The notes: a model not told the origin generated them from the sequence alone. A stretch of DNA of 64,000 bases from Diphasiastrum complanatum (GCA_029204225.1 CM055097.1:56975601-57039600); one strand, 5' to 3'; shown: positions 22,626-34,871, counted from the stretch's first letter. Numbers and translations: made by a program.

Positions 22626-24746
22626 CTGGAATTGATTAATCAACAACATCAACTGCAGATGGAGGAACTCTCCAAAGAGTTTCAAAATACCTTGAAGTCT
22701 ATCCAATGCAGTATACCACATTTTCACTGCACTCTTGCAATCTCAAATCTATATGTCTTTCCATTTTCTGATGAGATTTCCACTAATTGCATATCACGAA
22801 ATAACTTTGAGAAATCGAAAATCTAGATAGTGATTCATTTATGAATCTCATAATTTGAAGAATACTAATGGGAATAGTATCTTATCCTTCTATGCATTTC
22901 AAGCCATATCTTACAATATCTATTATCAATGATGGTAGATTTAATGTCACCAACACCGCCTTGTTTTGACAATGGCATCTCAGAGTTTTTCTCATTACTC
23001 TACAAGACCAATGGGATATTACAATTGTCAAGGTGTATTATCAATGTTGATGATTGAAAGTCTTGATATGACAAGTGCCATGCAGTCTCACTCTCTATAC
23101 CATGCATTTATTTCCTTGTTCCTCTTCATTCCTTTTGTGTGATTGATTTTTGCATGAGAAATAGCTACTGTGCACAAGAGTCTTCGGCAGAGTATCTCAA
23201 GAACACATCTTCATTCATCTATCCATCCTTAGATTACCTTGTAAAGAGTTCAGGATATTTGAGCATACTAAAACTTTCAGAAATCCAGGTCATGTCAGAG
23301 TTGATTCTTGTCTTTCATAGATATATTCATCTTCGAGTCATCTACAACAAGATCGAAATAAATTTATATAAAATTTGTTCAATCTTTAGTCCAGTCACAT
23401 GTGTTTCAACTGCGTATTCCAAATGCCGATCTAACCTTCCACTGGAGCAGCCACATTGCTAGCAACACCATCAGCAAGATCGACAGCCAAGGTCATGAAA
23501 CCAAAGATGTCAACAACAAGGCTAAGAAGGCAGATGGGCAATCCAAAGTGACTCAATCAGAAGAAGTACCCCAATCACGATGAAGATTCTTCAGAAGATG
23601 GAAGTCCAAGCATTGGAAAATCAGTCTCTCTCTTCAACCAACCCTATTGCCACAACATCTACATCCATTCTCATGCCTATAGCCTACATCATCTATTGTT
23701 GTCACCACCGCCACCATCTTTCTTTCATTTTTTGATTTTCCATCATCTCGTTATCCATCTGAGAAATTTTTAGTCTTTTTAAACCCTGATAGTTTTGCCA
23801 AAGCGGCTAAGAGATCATTGCAAATGTCTTGTGGAGACCAACTACCACCTACACTGGTTGGTCAGCCAGAAAGATTTAAAAAGCAGACAAAGTAGCTAGA
23901 AGACATAAGGTAGTTGAGTCAGATCGATCTTGATCAAAAGAAACTCTTTGAAGCAATGATAGTTGAATCCTCTCTTATGAAGCCCGAAGAGATCCAAAAG
24001 TAACGGATCAAAAGAAAGAGCTGCAAAGAAAAAGAAAAGATGAAGACAACCGTGAACCTACAAAACAAAGCGAGCTCCTCACCCAACAAGTGGTGGTCAA
24101 AGCTTGACATTGCAAGGGTCCAAGGCTGCAACTATAGAACTATCGGTTCCTTCACCCTTCCACCAAGCCTTCATCATGTTTTCCTACCGTCACCAAACCA
24201 TCTGTCCAACCCTATTCCTACCACCAATGTGTTGATAAGTCCAATTTCTTGAAGACTGTTAACCAAGATTTGCGCAACCTACCAATCGAAGATCTTCCTC
24301 TTCTCATCAAGGAAAGAGCATCGACAAGACTGGAACTTTTATTGAGTGAAGAACTGTAGAACACCCAAAAGCATAATGGAGGATACAGACCTCCCAAAAG
24401 TTAGAACCTGCCACGAAATGAAAAGTGAAATTATCAATGGCGAATGCGAGTGATAAGACAAATACACAAGAAAAGCACTCAGAAATGCAAGTTGTAAAGC
24501 TACTGAGAGCCCTACAATTTTAAGAATGTCAACCACTAACAATAATAAGACATTTTGATTAAAATGCGAGAATTTGCAAAAGGTAGTTTTCTGGTAAAGA
24601 CTGGCAGCAATAAGCACTTGGTTTTATGCAAGCGGGAGAAGATCTACGCTTTTCCAAGTGACGATCGAAGATGTCAATATGGAAGCAGAGTGACATCATT
24701 CAATATGCATCGCAGTGGGCCTTGAAACACATTAGTGGTGGGATGA
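22626..24746 (+). other. Interior of nested element, degenerate
   Basis: No RT, integrase or RNase H motif is readable. Short frames (23,139-23,462; 23,401-23,583; 24,040-24,252) are hydrophilic or low-complexity and unrecognised. The sequence may be filler or degenerate gag/leader. Confidence 0.5.
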
Positions 24747-25879
24747 TGTTGGCTGATTCTAACAAATCCCCAAGATACTTGACCAGAGCTACCTAAAGGT
24801 CACCTCTCACCTTAAACCTAGGATGTCTCTGAGAAGACGAGATGAACGGAGATGGAGAGCCGAGGAATACTAGTTAAGAACGACAAGCAAGAACTTTGTA
24901 AGCCTCATGGTGAATTCTAAAAGATGGAATGATCATGTAGTAACTAGTATTTCTAGGCAAAGTAATAAATGCAAGTAGACCCCTCTTAAAGAAAGTAGAG
25001 TGAGCCACCTTTTGATGGTGACCTCTAGTGGAGAGCATTATTCCACTTGTAATTTGTGAAATGTGGAAATGCCACTAGGATGCCACCTAAAGAGCTCTCT
25101 TGCTTATTTAAGAGACTTTCTCTTTGTAGAAGAGAAGCTTTTTGTGTAGTGTACCTACTACACGTCCAAATGAGTAGAGCCTCCACGAGTTTTGGTACAT
25201 GCTTTGAGCTCCTTGATCATGCTTGTTTCTTGCATGATGCATTCATGATCTTGCCCTTCCATCCTTTGTGTGTGGTTGTGGAACGTAGAGTGGATTAGTT
25301 TTTCTGTTTTCTTATGGATTAATGTAGGAATCAGCATTCAGGTAAACTAAATAGGCTGGATTTGTGATGTAAATCTTGCATATCTTCTTGCAGTCCAGTT
25401 CTTGATGTTCTGGGCTATCCAAGAATCAAGAAATGAGTGTTTATTGATTCTTGGATTGTTAAAATGATGTTAAATTAGTTTTTTGTTATAGTTCTGTGGA
25501 TTAATGTATGTGTAGAGTAGTTTTAATGTTTAGGATATGATTGAGACTCGTTTTTGCAGTAGTAGAGTAGGATTTCAGTCATTGTTCAACAATTTGGCAT
25601 GTTGATTTTATGGTTGAACATTTTGGCATGCATGATTGATTGATTGTGGTCTCTTATGCATGTGCTTTCAGCAAGAGTGACCAATTTGAGTGTCTACTAA
25701 CAAGCATAAAACTTAGAAAACGTAGATACTTCTCTTTTGCTTGATTTGGGCTTGAAACAAAGACATGAACATCCAAGAAAATGCCCAAGAAACCTGATAA
25801 TAGGCAGAACCATTCTTGAAAACATCAAAGGCAAGAAAGAGAAACCAACATATTCTTTGGAGAAGAGAATCTGCCAACA
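24747..25879 (+). repeat. 3' LTR of nested element
   Basis: 1,133 bp, a direct repeat of 19,642-20,735. It carries small extra segments, for example after ATTAATGTAGGAATCAGCA (about 25,320). Confidence 0.9.
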
Positions 25880-26504
25880 CGGACTCATATTCATCGGTAG
25901 TTGCTTCCTCCCACTCAGAAGAGGGTATAGGGGCCGTTTATGATAGTGGGATCTCCGGATATCCATCCACCACAACCCTGGTTTTTCCTCTACCAAAAAA
26001 CAGTAAACCTACAGGAATATCTACTGTGCAGTTGGTCAGTCTCAACCAAGGTCTCCCCAATAAAAGATAGTAGCTCTTGTATCCAACCAACATTCTTATA
26101 ACATAGAAATCCACTAGTACAGTTCTTTGGACCACTATAATTGGAATGGCTTTCATCTCTCCTTCAGGTCTAACCACAAAATTTTTAGCCAGTTTCAAAG
26201 CGGTTAAGGTGCTGGGCTCTAGATCTATCTCCAAGCCATCTACCAGTTCCAAACATACTATGTTTACTACTGATCCTGCATCAACCATGGCTCCTTGGAT
26301 CACTAGGCCATCAATAGTAACATCTAATTTGGGGCAATATCTATCCAACATGGAGTTATCCACCTTACCCACTATGGGCGGTTCCAACTCCTCATACTCA
26401 AGTTCACCGATCTTATCATCTGTTTTACCTTTCGACATACTATAGGTGATAACTATAGCAATTGCCACAACCCTACTTCTATTCTTAGGTTGTTCAAGGT
26501 GCAA
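25880..26504 (-). pseudogene. Ty3/gypsy retropepsin (aspartic protease) fragment
   Basis: A long open - strand frame (26,504-25,938) shows the retropepsin layout: DVTIDGLVIQGAMVDAGSVV with the active-site triplet DAG in place of DSG/DTG, a flap region, and LLLGRPWLR near the end. The C-terminal linker continues to 25,885 (PSSEWEEATTDEYES) and resumes as RT at 19,641. The first residues and start codon are uncertain because this is an internal polyprotein piece. The DAG variant would probably weaken catalysis. Confidence 0.88.
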
Positions 26505-26960
26505 CCAAGGTCAAGGCTTCCAATCCTTGGTCTGAGGTCTATGTCTTGAGCTCTCTTCACTATAGGTCTATTTTTGTAGGGGCAATATCAGTTTTTTATT
26601 AAATCCGTATTACTCTTGATGTTCTCTTAGCTTCCAATTTCTCCACTTCTCCAGGTTCTACTTCATTCTTGATGGGCTTGGGAAGAGGCTCCAAGATTGA
26701 GTCTATTTCTTTGGATGGGGCTGTTGTGGTGTCTATTTTTTCTCTGGTAGTTCTTTTCCAAGATGTAGTAGGTACATCTATCTATGGTTTACTTTTGGTT
26801 ACAACCAGAATTTATTCTTTTGCTTCCACAGGTCTATTTGTCTCGAACTTTATCAGGTTCATTGGGGGACGTTCATCTTCCATCTTGGCTTTTTCTTTGT
26901 CATGTGGTTGTAATATCGAAGGTCTATGTAGAAAACTAACTGATCAAGGATTCTCGGCAA
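26505..26960 (-). pseudogene. Gag C-terminal/linker remnant of the - strand gypsy element
   Basis: The - strand reads a charged linker (KEIDSILEPLPKPIKNEVEP, EKLEAKRTSRV) interrupted by stops, immediately upstream of the protease. Assigned by position. No zinc knuckle was seen. Confidence 0.5.
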
Positions 26961-26964
26961 AATT

Positions 26965-28215
26965 TAAAAGTTTCTACAAAAGGTTTATGATCACACGAAG
27001 ATTCACTACATAGCATATCTCTACATATATCACTTTATTTGTACACAGGTTCTCCCTCCATGAAGGTCCTCCACTTCCTGATCAAAGTTTCTCAAAATCC
27101 AAAGTTTATATATAAAAAATACATAAGTCAATTGAAACGAATACCATCGATACCATTGTTCTCATAAATTTTACATTCCAACTGCAAAGTACCTATTCCA
27201 ACTCACTGAGAAATTAGTAGGAATAAACTTATGATTCAAATCTTTTTCCATCTTAGGCGACGAGACCGTATTGCCATGCCCGCTTTTTTGAACAAATTGG
27301 CACCTTGGACAAGAGAATTCAAGAATTTTTGGACATGAGTGTCCCATTCTTGGTTGTCCAATTTACAATTAATAAAGCAAATTTTAAATCAGAATCGTGA
27401 ATTGTGACTAAAGCATTATGGAATTCCACTTGGAATCCAACTTAAATCACTGGTTTCACAGGTAGGACCTTTACCACAAGGAGGCTTTGCCGTCAAGAAA
27501 CAACAAAACTGACAAGATATCTGCTTTTCCTTTGGGATGTTGTATAAGCTAAAATAGCTCGTCCAACGGTTTACCCAATCTTCTACAACTGCCGAGCTTT
27601 TAAGCTTTTTATTGGTGGAACATATTTTAGGTGAGAAGCCCAAGTTGTTAGAGTTAACAACTTATAATTGGTTAAAAAAGATTTTGCATTTGTATTTTAC
27701 ATTGTTAATTACTCTAATGAAGTTCTAAAACCGCCTTGCACAAAGTTTGCAAAAGCTCGTCAGAATTTAGGGTGTCATCATTAATGAGTGATGTTGGGTG
27801 AATTTCGGTGTCCAACCTCACCGGAACTTCCATCTCTATCCATTTACTTGAAAATTGAAATTTTACGTTTAATTAACCCATTCATAATGGGTATAATTGT
27901 TCTTTAATAAAGCATTGTCTAGAAAAAACACGGTTCTAGTAGACGTACGTGCTTTTGTTTTACCAATTACACCAATGAATTTTCAAATAAAGTTTTAAGC
28001 AATAACAGTTCTTAAAAAAACATGTCAATGAGTCGAAATCTAATTAACACCATTTTGTAAGCCTGTTACCACTCATGGAAATATTAATTGTATTGCCACT
28101 TTACTAGTCTAAAAATGACTAAGAAAAGATGCTTATGGGAAAAAACCTCATATAAAAAACCATCCCAGCCCAGTTCCTCAACTTCCTACCAATCACGCAT
28201 TAAACAATAAGCTTT
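26965..28215 (-). repeat. Inverted repeat B, right copy
   Basis: Reverse complement of 15,375-16,630. It includes the 75-codon frame at 27,643-27,416. Differences are mostly single bases. Confidence 0.8.
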
Positions 28216-28225
28216 ACAAAAAAAT

Positions 28226-28240
28226 TAAAGTGTACCCCCC
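28226..28240 (+). repeat. Poly-C run
   Basis: About 14 consecutive C at the outer edge of inverted repeat B. It could mark a junction or an assembly-difficult spot. Confidence 0.85.
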
Positions 28241-28304
28241 CCCCCCCACCTCTCACATGCGTTCAAACACCTAAACATGCATCATGCATTTCATATTCTA
28301 AAAG

Positions 28305-28475
28305 TCGACTTCTTCCTGAGATCATGAGGATTCTGCACATAAGCAATACATCCAAAAAATTTTAAATTCGATAAAGAAGGTTTGGTACCTGTCCAAACTT
28401 CGAATGATGTTTTGTCTAAGAGACCTTTAGTTGGACACCTGTTTTTTCAAGAAATGCAATGTCGGATTCTGAGAT
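28305..28475 (-). pseudogene. Ty1/copia integrase C-terminal fragment
   Basis: The - strand reads NRCPTKGLLDKTSFEVWTGT, then KPSLSNLKFFGCIAYVQNPH and DLRKKSTFR. The NRxPTK...PxxxWxGxKPxxxxLxxFGCxAYV pattern is diagnostic of the copia integrase/post-integrase region. There is no stop over about 55 codons, but the fragment is isolated. Confidence 0.88.
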
Positions 28476-28839
28476 GTGGATTGACGTAATAACTAGTTAA
28501 GAATTCAAGCCATGAGCAAATTTGCATTTCATTTCATGTTCAAAAATGAATCTCACAAATCTAAAGTATGGAATGGAATAACTTATCATTGATCCAAATC
28601 TAAATGCAATAAAGTATGGAATGGAAGTAAAGATTTGTTTAACTTTTCATTCATGCAAATGATTAATGAAAATAAGAAATGTTGAAGGATAAGTATCTCA
28701 TGATGCTTAGCTTGTTACTTCATCCAATTGTTTAATTGATTCACAAACATCGCTTTTCCAAGAACGCCACCCAAAAAATAATGCGATAAAAATGCGTGCG
28801 CTATTTTTTAAGTTGTTTTTATTTTTTTTATTACCTATT

Positions 28840-29420
28840 TTGGATGTCAGAATCCGACATAACTATATGTTGGACGTCGTATGTCTAGAAGTGGCATTAT
28901 ATTAACAGACATTGGATTCGGACGTATTTCCAAGACATCAAAATCTGATGTCCATTTATATGTCAGACGAATAACGGACGTCCAGAAGTGGCATTCTGTT
29001 AACAGACCACATTTCAACATGTTTCTAGGATGTCAAAATCCAACGTCCATTTATATGTCGGGTGGACGTAGGGGGACGTCGGGCTTCCAGAGGTGGCATT
29101 CTGCTAACAGACATCGGAATTCGACACATTAGAAATGTCTCAAATTTTGATGTCCAAGATTTTTTTTTTCTCAAATCCATGTTGGATCTGCCACGCCAAC
29201 TTAGATGTTAGATTCTGACGTCCATGCTGGATGTCGAATTCTGATGTCCACGTCGACATGACGGATTATGACGTCTACGTCGGATCCCAAAATTCGAACA
29301 TCCAGATTCTTGTCTGGGAACCCAAAAATCAACAAATGTCGGATTCCAACGTGTTTAAAATGTATCAGATCGTGATTTATGTCGCAAAACATGTCGCAAA
29401 TCATGATGAGTGTTGTAGTG
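28840..29420 (-). mobile_element. CACTA-like terminus with subterminal repeats (reverse)
   Basis: The reverse complement starts CACTACAACACTCATCATGA, then TTTGCGACATGTTTTGCGAC, matching the end at 16,988. Inside are repeated GACGT/GGATTCCGACGT-type motifs and two ~110-bp units beginning near GTGGCATTCTGTTAACAGAC. No transposase is seen. Confidence 0.7.
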
Positions 29421-29555
29421 AATGTCACCACATCTCCCTCCTTGCGACGTTTGGGCTTTCTTGTGGAACTTATCTTCCAACAAAAAAACTTTGATTCACG
29501 TCTTTAATAGAAGAAAACAAGGGCTACACACCTTCCTAGAATTGGAAGTGTTGGT

Positions 29556-29557
<2 letters not shown>

Positions 29558-29594
<37 letters not shown>
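29558..29594. repeat. (CT)n microsatellite
   Basis: Pure CT run of about 35 bp. Confidence 0.95.
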
Positions 29595-29596
<2 letters not shown>

Positions 29597-29599
29597 TCT

Positions 29600-31000
29600 T
29601 ACTCTTTGCATTTGATTGTTTTTTGGATTCATTTGATAGTGGTTTTTATGTAATGTTCTAAGGTAATTTTATTAGTAAGGTCACTTCCTAGGTCTTGTTG
29701 GATTGAGACAAATGTACTTGTTGAGAGTGGGGATCAGTTGTTTTCTTAGGCCAACTATGGAGTTTGCCAGCGGGTTCAAAAAAGAAACATTTTCTAAGAA
29801 GTCTCTCGAATCAAGAACAAAGGTTATCAAGAAGGGATCAACAAGGCTTCAATGTGGTGAAAGATTATAAAAAATGTTGCAGTGTTGAATCACATTTTGC
29901 TCATTTTGATGTATCAATTGGGGCCGAAATTTTGTAATCTTGATATATCGGTTGAAGTGGTAAAAATCTAGCATTGTTCAGGCACAACTTGCCAATGTTT
30001 ACTAGAGATCTGTTTATGAAATGTAAAATTGATTGAGCAGAGGTTGGAACCTTATAGTAAGAGATGGTATACTACCTTAAACAGATTTAGTTATTCCGAG
30101 GCAAGCATCTGCAGACCGTAAACTATATCAAAATGACATCCACTAGATAAATGTCTATGCTCTTTTGTTGTCAAGCAATCGATTTTTAATGTACTACAAA
30201 AAGTGTATACTATGAATAGTAATATCCAAGAAACTGTAACATAGCTATGGATATCAACTACGAGTCAATGTTTATGGTAACATCGACCAATTACAAGTGG
30301 TCTTTCATTCCGATCCTTCAGATCCTAGATGTTAGTACATAGTTCAAGTTGCTCCTTGAAGTAAGAGAATTTTTGAAGATAGAGATGTCATGGAGGACAT
30401 GGCACTGCTAGCTGATGCAATGATGATGTTGAGCGTGATGTATCACCATCGGAATGATGCTTTATCTGAATTTTTTTTATCTTTTCAAAACTATAAGATA
30501 ATTATTTGATTTTATTTGATAGCAATTATGTTTTAAAATATTATGTGATTATCAAATTGAAATATCTGTTGTTTTTTTGTAGCCCAAAAATGCCAAGGCT
30601 GCTGAGGAGTTGGATTGCCCTTCAAATTTCTTATCGAATATACAGAGGGCTAAAGAAAAAAGAATGAGGATCTAATTGAGATATATTCTCCCGCCATTGT
30701 TTGAGGATTATAAGACCTTCACTTACATGAAAACTCTCATGATTTACATGTCATATCCAATGGATTCTCACCCAAACTCTCACCCAAGGGATTAGTATTT
30801 TTTTTTTTAACAATATATATATTCTCATAGTACATTTCTCAAGTTTCCATTGCTATGCGTAGGCTTGCTTGCAAGCTTGCACAATAGTGACGCACTGTGT
30901 GCAGTGATCTTCTTTAGCTAGCTACAGATTAAATAATTGTTGGAGGGTTTGTGAATCCCAAGGCAGCCATAGCCCTAGTTAATTAGTGAGAGGAATTTGG
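29600..31000. other. Interval without recognised gene; one exon-like piece
   Basis: At about 30,583-30,675 a TTTTTTTGTAG acceptor-like site precedes an open stretch (PKNAKAAEELDCPSNFLSNI) that ends at a stop. It looks like a terminal exon but I do not recognise the protein. The rest is AT-rich and featureless. Confidence 0.35.
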
Positions 31001-31002
31001 CA

Positions 31003-31640
31003 CCCTGCGTATGTAAGTCCAACCCGATGATCACATAGTTATTTGATAATTAGAAAGTCAATAAAAGGACTTTCGGCCTTTTTGCGAGACTATTAATGTC
31101 GCAGGGCCTAAATGTCAAGTTAGTGAATAAAGTTGGGTCTCCCACCCAAATTGGTTCAAATTCAATTTCAAATTGGTTCCCTCCAATTTTGGATGGTTCC
31201 CACTCAATAGTCAGGGAGGTAGAAATGGGCCAATAGGATTTTGAGGCCAAGGCCCTCCTATCCACTATAAATAAGGGCAAACTCGAGTTGCTCCTCATGT
31301 TCAGATTTTCACTTCAATATAAGCAGATTGACTCTCTTATGGAATGGACTCGTGAATGTCCTTGCTCTCTATCATTTTTCCTCCATCTCTCATGCTTTTG
31401 TTTTGTTAACTGTTAGATCTGAATATTATTGGGATTGTATGAGTGTTAATGGATGTAGTGTTAATGCTTAGGGTTAATGGATGTTAGAGTTAGATGTGGA
31501 TGTTCCATACATGCTAAACTTTGAGATATGTTTTTGCTCTCATGGGATCGAACCTACGTGTGACAACTAACTTCATCTCCTTGATGCTAGATTGCTTGGA
31601 TCTTGGGTTGAGGATAGGCTAGGAAATAAACCCACTACAA
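31003..31640 (+). repeat. Athila/Tat-like LTR
   Basis: The sequence from GGCACCCTGCG to CCCACTACAA is directly followed by an Athila-type primer binding site. It contains a TATA-type box (CTATAAATAAGG near 31,264). It is related in inverted orientation to 18,120-18,620, and its 3' 80 bp to about 10,256-10,337. Confidence 0.75.
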
Positions 31641-31642
31641 TT

Positions 31643-31662
31643 TTGACACCGTTGTCGGGGAG
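31643..31662 (+). other. Athila/Tat-like primer binding site
   Basis: TTTGACACCGTTGTCGGGGA differs from the usual TTGGCGCCGTTGCCGGGGA by G-to-A and C-to-T changes, as expected of methylation-driven decay. Confidence 0.75.
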
Positions 31663-32320
31663 CAATGCACTCTCATGTTGCTTGTTAGTATTTTTTTCAT
31701 ATTTTGTGGATAGAATGCATTAGGCATCTTGATCTTTGCATGCTAGGGTTAGCTTTGCATTATGGATGTGATTTGTGAGAGTTATGTCCAAACATGAGTG
31801 GTGATTGTATTTTTTGTTTTTTTTTAATTTTTTTGTTCTTTTTCTATTTGATTTCCGCCCAACATTTCATTCTTTGTAATTCAATCTGAATAGATACTAC
31901 TATAGATCATTGAAAGGGCTTTCTAGCCATATAATCTTTTCTAAATTCCGTTTAGTATTGAGCAAGTTACAAATTTTTAAGTTGGCCACAAAATTCTGTA
32001 AACTTGTAGAAAACCAAAAAAATTTCTTTTAAATCTAGATTTTCATGAAAAATTGAAAACTTTGGATGATAAATTCGTCAAACACATAAATAGGCTCTGA
32101 TACCATTTTTAATGTAAAAAGAAAGGTCACCATTTTTTATTTTTCTTTTTCCTTTTCTTCATTCTTTAGTTTGAAATGACACATTGGCACTTGTGATGAG
32201 TCACACACATTTAACCTACTTTCCACTTCTCAAAAGGTAGTAGTCGACTTTGAACGGCTAAGTCCTCAATTCTCAAGGTCACTTTGGGAATGGCCTGTTT
32301 TTTGATAGGCTAATCGACTT
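31663..32320 (+). other. Inverted-arm sequence with relict PBS on - strand
   Basis: Reverse complement of about 9,580-10,235. It carries GCTCTGATACCA (32,094-32,105), an initiator-tRNA-Met-type PBS on the - strand. No coding frame. Confidence 0.5.
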
Positions 32321-32324
32321 TTCC

Positions 32325-32800
32325 TTAGATCATCAGTGATAAGATAAAGGAGAGTGAAATTCTCCATGTCATCTTGAATGGATTGGGAGATAAATACTCC
32401 AATCTTGTTTAAGTTTTGTTATCAAGAATTCCTTCCATCCATTGAGAAGCTCCAAAGTATTCTCATAGCCCAGAAGAGTACGTTCCAACATGCCAGAGCT
32501 AGGATGGATTCATTTTCCTTGCACAAGGGTGATGAGCAGGCAAACTTCTCCATCAAAGGCAAGTGAAAAGGAAAAAAAAATCCAACAAGAAACAAGGAAG
32601 TGATCCATCAAAGGATGAAGAACGCCAATCAAGCTCAAAGAAGGGTAAGAAGGATAAATCTAAGAAGGGGCCCTTTGCATCTGAGTGTTTCAAGAAGAAG
32701 CATGCACAAGGAGAAGAAAAATTATTTTATAGTTTTTTTAATTTAAAAAATAAAAAATCAAACTTTCTTTTTTGGATCCAGTTTGATAGCACATCAGTGT
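32325..32800 (+). pseudogene. Ty1/copia gag remnant
   Basis: Reads SDKIKESEILHVILNGLGD, a stop after SNLV, then in a shifted frame PSIEKLQSILIAQKS, HARARMDSFSLHKGDEQANF and a basic tail KKGKKDKSKKG. The order and motifs are those of copia gag. The frame after the tail (FFNLKNKKS) is AT-rich and unlikely to be protein. It is the inverted partner of 9,150-9,590. Confidence 0.75.
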
Positions 32801-33134
32801 GGTAGTCGATGTCTCTCAAAAAAGAATCCATTTTATCTATCACTGTTTATAAAACAGTTACATTCTTTTGTAGACCAACATGCCAACATGCTAGCTTTTA
32901 TAGCTTCATGAACATTTTTTCATAATAAAAATAAATTTGTATTTAAAAAGTTGCTAAGTGTCTTGTGATGGAAGTATTTAAAATTTGATAAATAGTCAAA
33001 TTTTTAACTATCTACCAATCCACGATTCTTCTTCATAAAAAATCATGTAGTGGCATGAAAAGAATAGCACACCATATGCTACTTTTCTGTTGAATCATGG
33101 AGAAAATGAACTCGTGAAACTCTCGAAAAATTTA

Positions 33135-34590
33135 CTCGTAGAACGTCAAAACTTTGATTTTGCAGTCAGGCCGGATATCATGTCTATATTTGGAATGTCT
33201 AGAAATTTTGTGGACCCATCTTGATTCAGTGTAAATCAATGTTATTGTATTCAAATGGGCCCATATGATTACAAACATAGGTGCCTATATTTAAACCAAA
33301 TGATAACAAATTATTATTACCATTTGAAATGGTAAAAGTACCATTTGATACAAATGCAAAACTTAATGAAAAACAAGATAGCATGTAGCGTGTGTTTTTG
33401 TATCTAGTGCAACAATCTAGTTTCAAAAATATGCTACAAAATATCTCAATTGTGTGTGTGTACATAGTATTTGTAATAATCTTCATTGAAAAAAGAGAGC
33501 AAATTGTTAGTGTAGATTTTAGTTTGGATTCATTATTGATGCATGTTAGAGATAAGATTTACTATAAGCCAATACTTGAAAAACTCTAGTTGCCTTTTTT
33601 TGGTAGATGAATATATTGATGTTCTACTCAAGTCCAAACATTCTGAAAAACAAAAAAGCGCAAATGTTTGCACATCAAAGATGGTTTTACCGCATCAACC
33701 TATTTTGGAAATTTGAGCACATGCACTTGGATTGTAGAATGTGAGAACATCATAATGAGTGTTGGTAACAAATTTTGAAATTTTTATAGACTCTCATAGT
33801 GCTCCACACTATCAATCGACACATTCACATTCGAGAATGATTATCTTTGCATGTGGGATTATGCGGCCAGAGATATATCTAATTTGTATTTTGAATTTCT
33901 AGAGATTTTGTGGGCCCAAACTCAAGTGACCATATCCAGACCAAATGATAACGATTTCTAATTAGCATTGGGAAAAGGTAAAAGTACCATACGATGTTAC
34001 AAATAAAAAGCTAAATTAAGAAAAAAACAACATAGCATGTATTGGCATTTTTGTATTTAGTGCAACATTCCAATTTCAAAAAATATGTAATAGTGGATCT
34101 CAATTGTGTGCACATAGTATTTCTAGTACAATAACCTCTATTGAAAGAACAGAGCAAATTATGAGTGTGGATTTTAGCTTTGGTTCGTCATCAATGCACA
34201 ACTTTAAAGCCAATACTTGAAAAACTCAAATTGCCATTTGGTAGATGAATACATTGCAGATGCTCTAGTCCAAACATTTTAAAAAACAAAAAAATACAGA
34301 TCTTTGCGTGCCAAGGATGGTTTTCCCTCATCGAACCTATTTTTTCAAAATTTGAGCACAGACACTTTGGATTGCAAAACGTGTGTTGATTACCAATGAT
34401 GAATCTATCTCAATTTTGAAAATTGTATAGGCTCTCATCTTCTCTGTCATGCACATTCAAGAATGATGCTTTTTGCATTTGTGATTTTGCTTCCATGGAT
34501 AGACATGAGTCTACATTTTGAATGTCTAGAGATAATGTGGGCCCATTTTGATCTTGCATATAGATGCTATTGAATTCAAATAGCCCAATG
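33135..34590 (+). repeat. Tandem upstream units before small gene copy 1
   Basis: Two diverged ~0.7-kb units that end about 450 bp upstream of the gene at 35,037. Inverted partner of 7,480-8,765 and direct match (second unit) to 51,515-52,330. Shared phrases include CATTCGAGAATGATTATCTT and CCAATACTTGAAAAACTC. Confidence 0.85.
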
Positions 34591-34591
34591 T

Positions 34592-34593
<2 letters not shown>

Positions 34594-34629
<36 letters not shown>
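34594..34629. repeat. (CT)n microsatellite upstream of copy 1
   Basis: 36 bp of CT, about 410 bp upstream of the start codon. The inverted copy has expanded to about 200 bp. Confidence 0.95.
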
Positions 34630-34632
<3 letters not shown>

Positions 34633-34871
34633 TTCACCATTTGGAATATGACTAGAGAGTGTGTGGCAGAGTGGAAGAGCATTTTAAGCTTTGCCAGTTA
34701 ACTTTCTTCCAAGAGTGTATATTCTTACTTAATAAAGTTTAAAGTTTATTTTGGCATCTAATTTTTTCCAAAAGTATATCTTCCTGAATAAAGTTTATGG
34801 TTTCTTCGTGAATCGTGTAACATCTTTCTCAAAAGTTTATTCTTCTTCACGTAGGGGCCACTTTCTTGCAG

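Larger units (their letters stand above)
19642..25879 (+). mobile_element. LTR retrotransposon nested in gypsy pol
   Basis: Direct LTRs at 19,642-20,735 and 24,747-25,879, each starting TGTTGGCT and ending CCAACA, flank a gag-containing interior. The 5-bp flanks are CGAAC (19,637-19,641) and CGGAC (25,880-25,884), matching at 4 of 5 bases. A purine-rich GGTGGGATGA precedes the 3' LTR. On both sides the - strand sequence is pol of a different gypsy element (protease on the right, RT on the left), so this element inserted into it. Only gag is recognisable inside; pol is missing. Confidence 0.9.
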
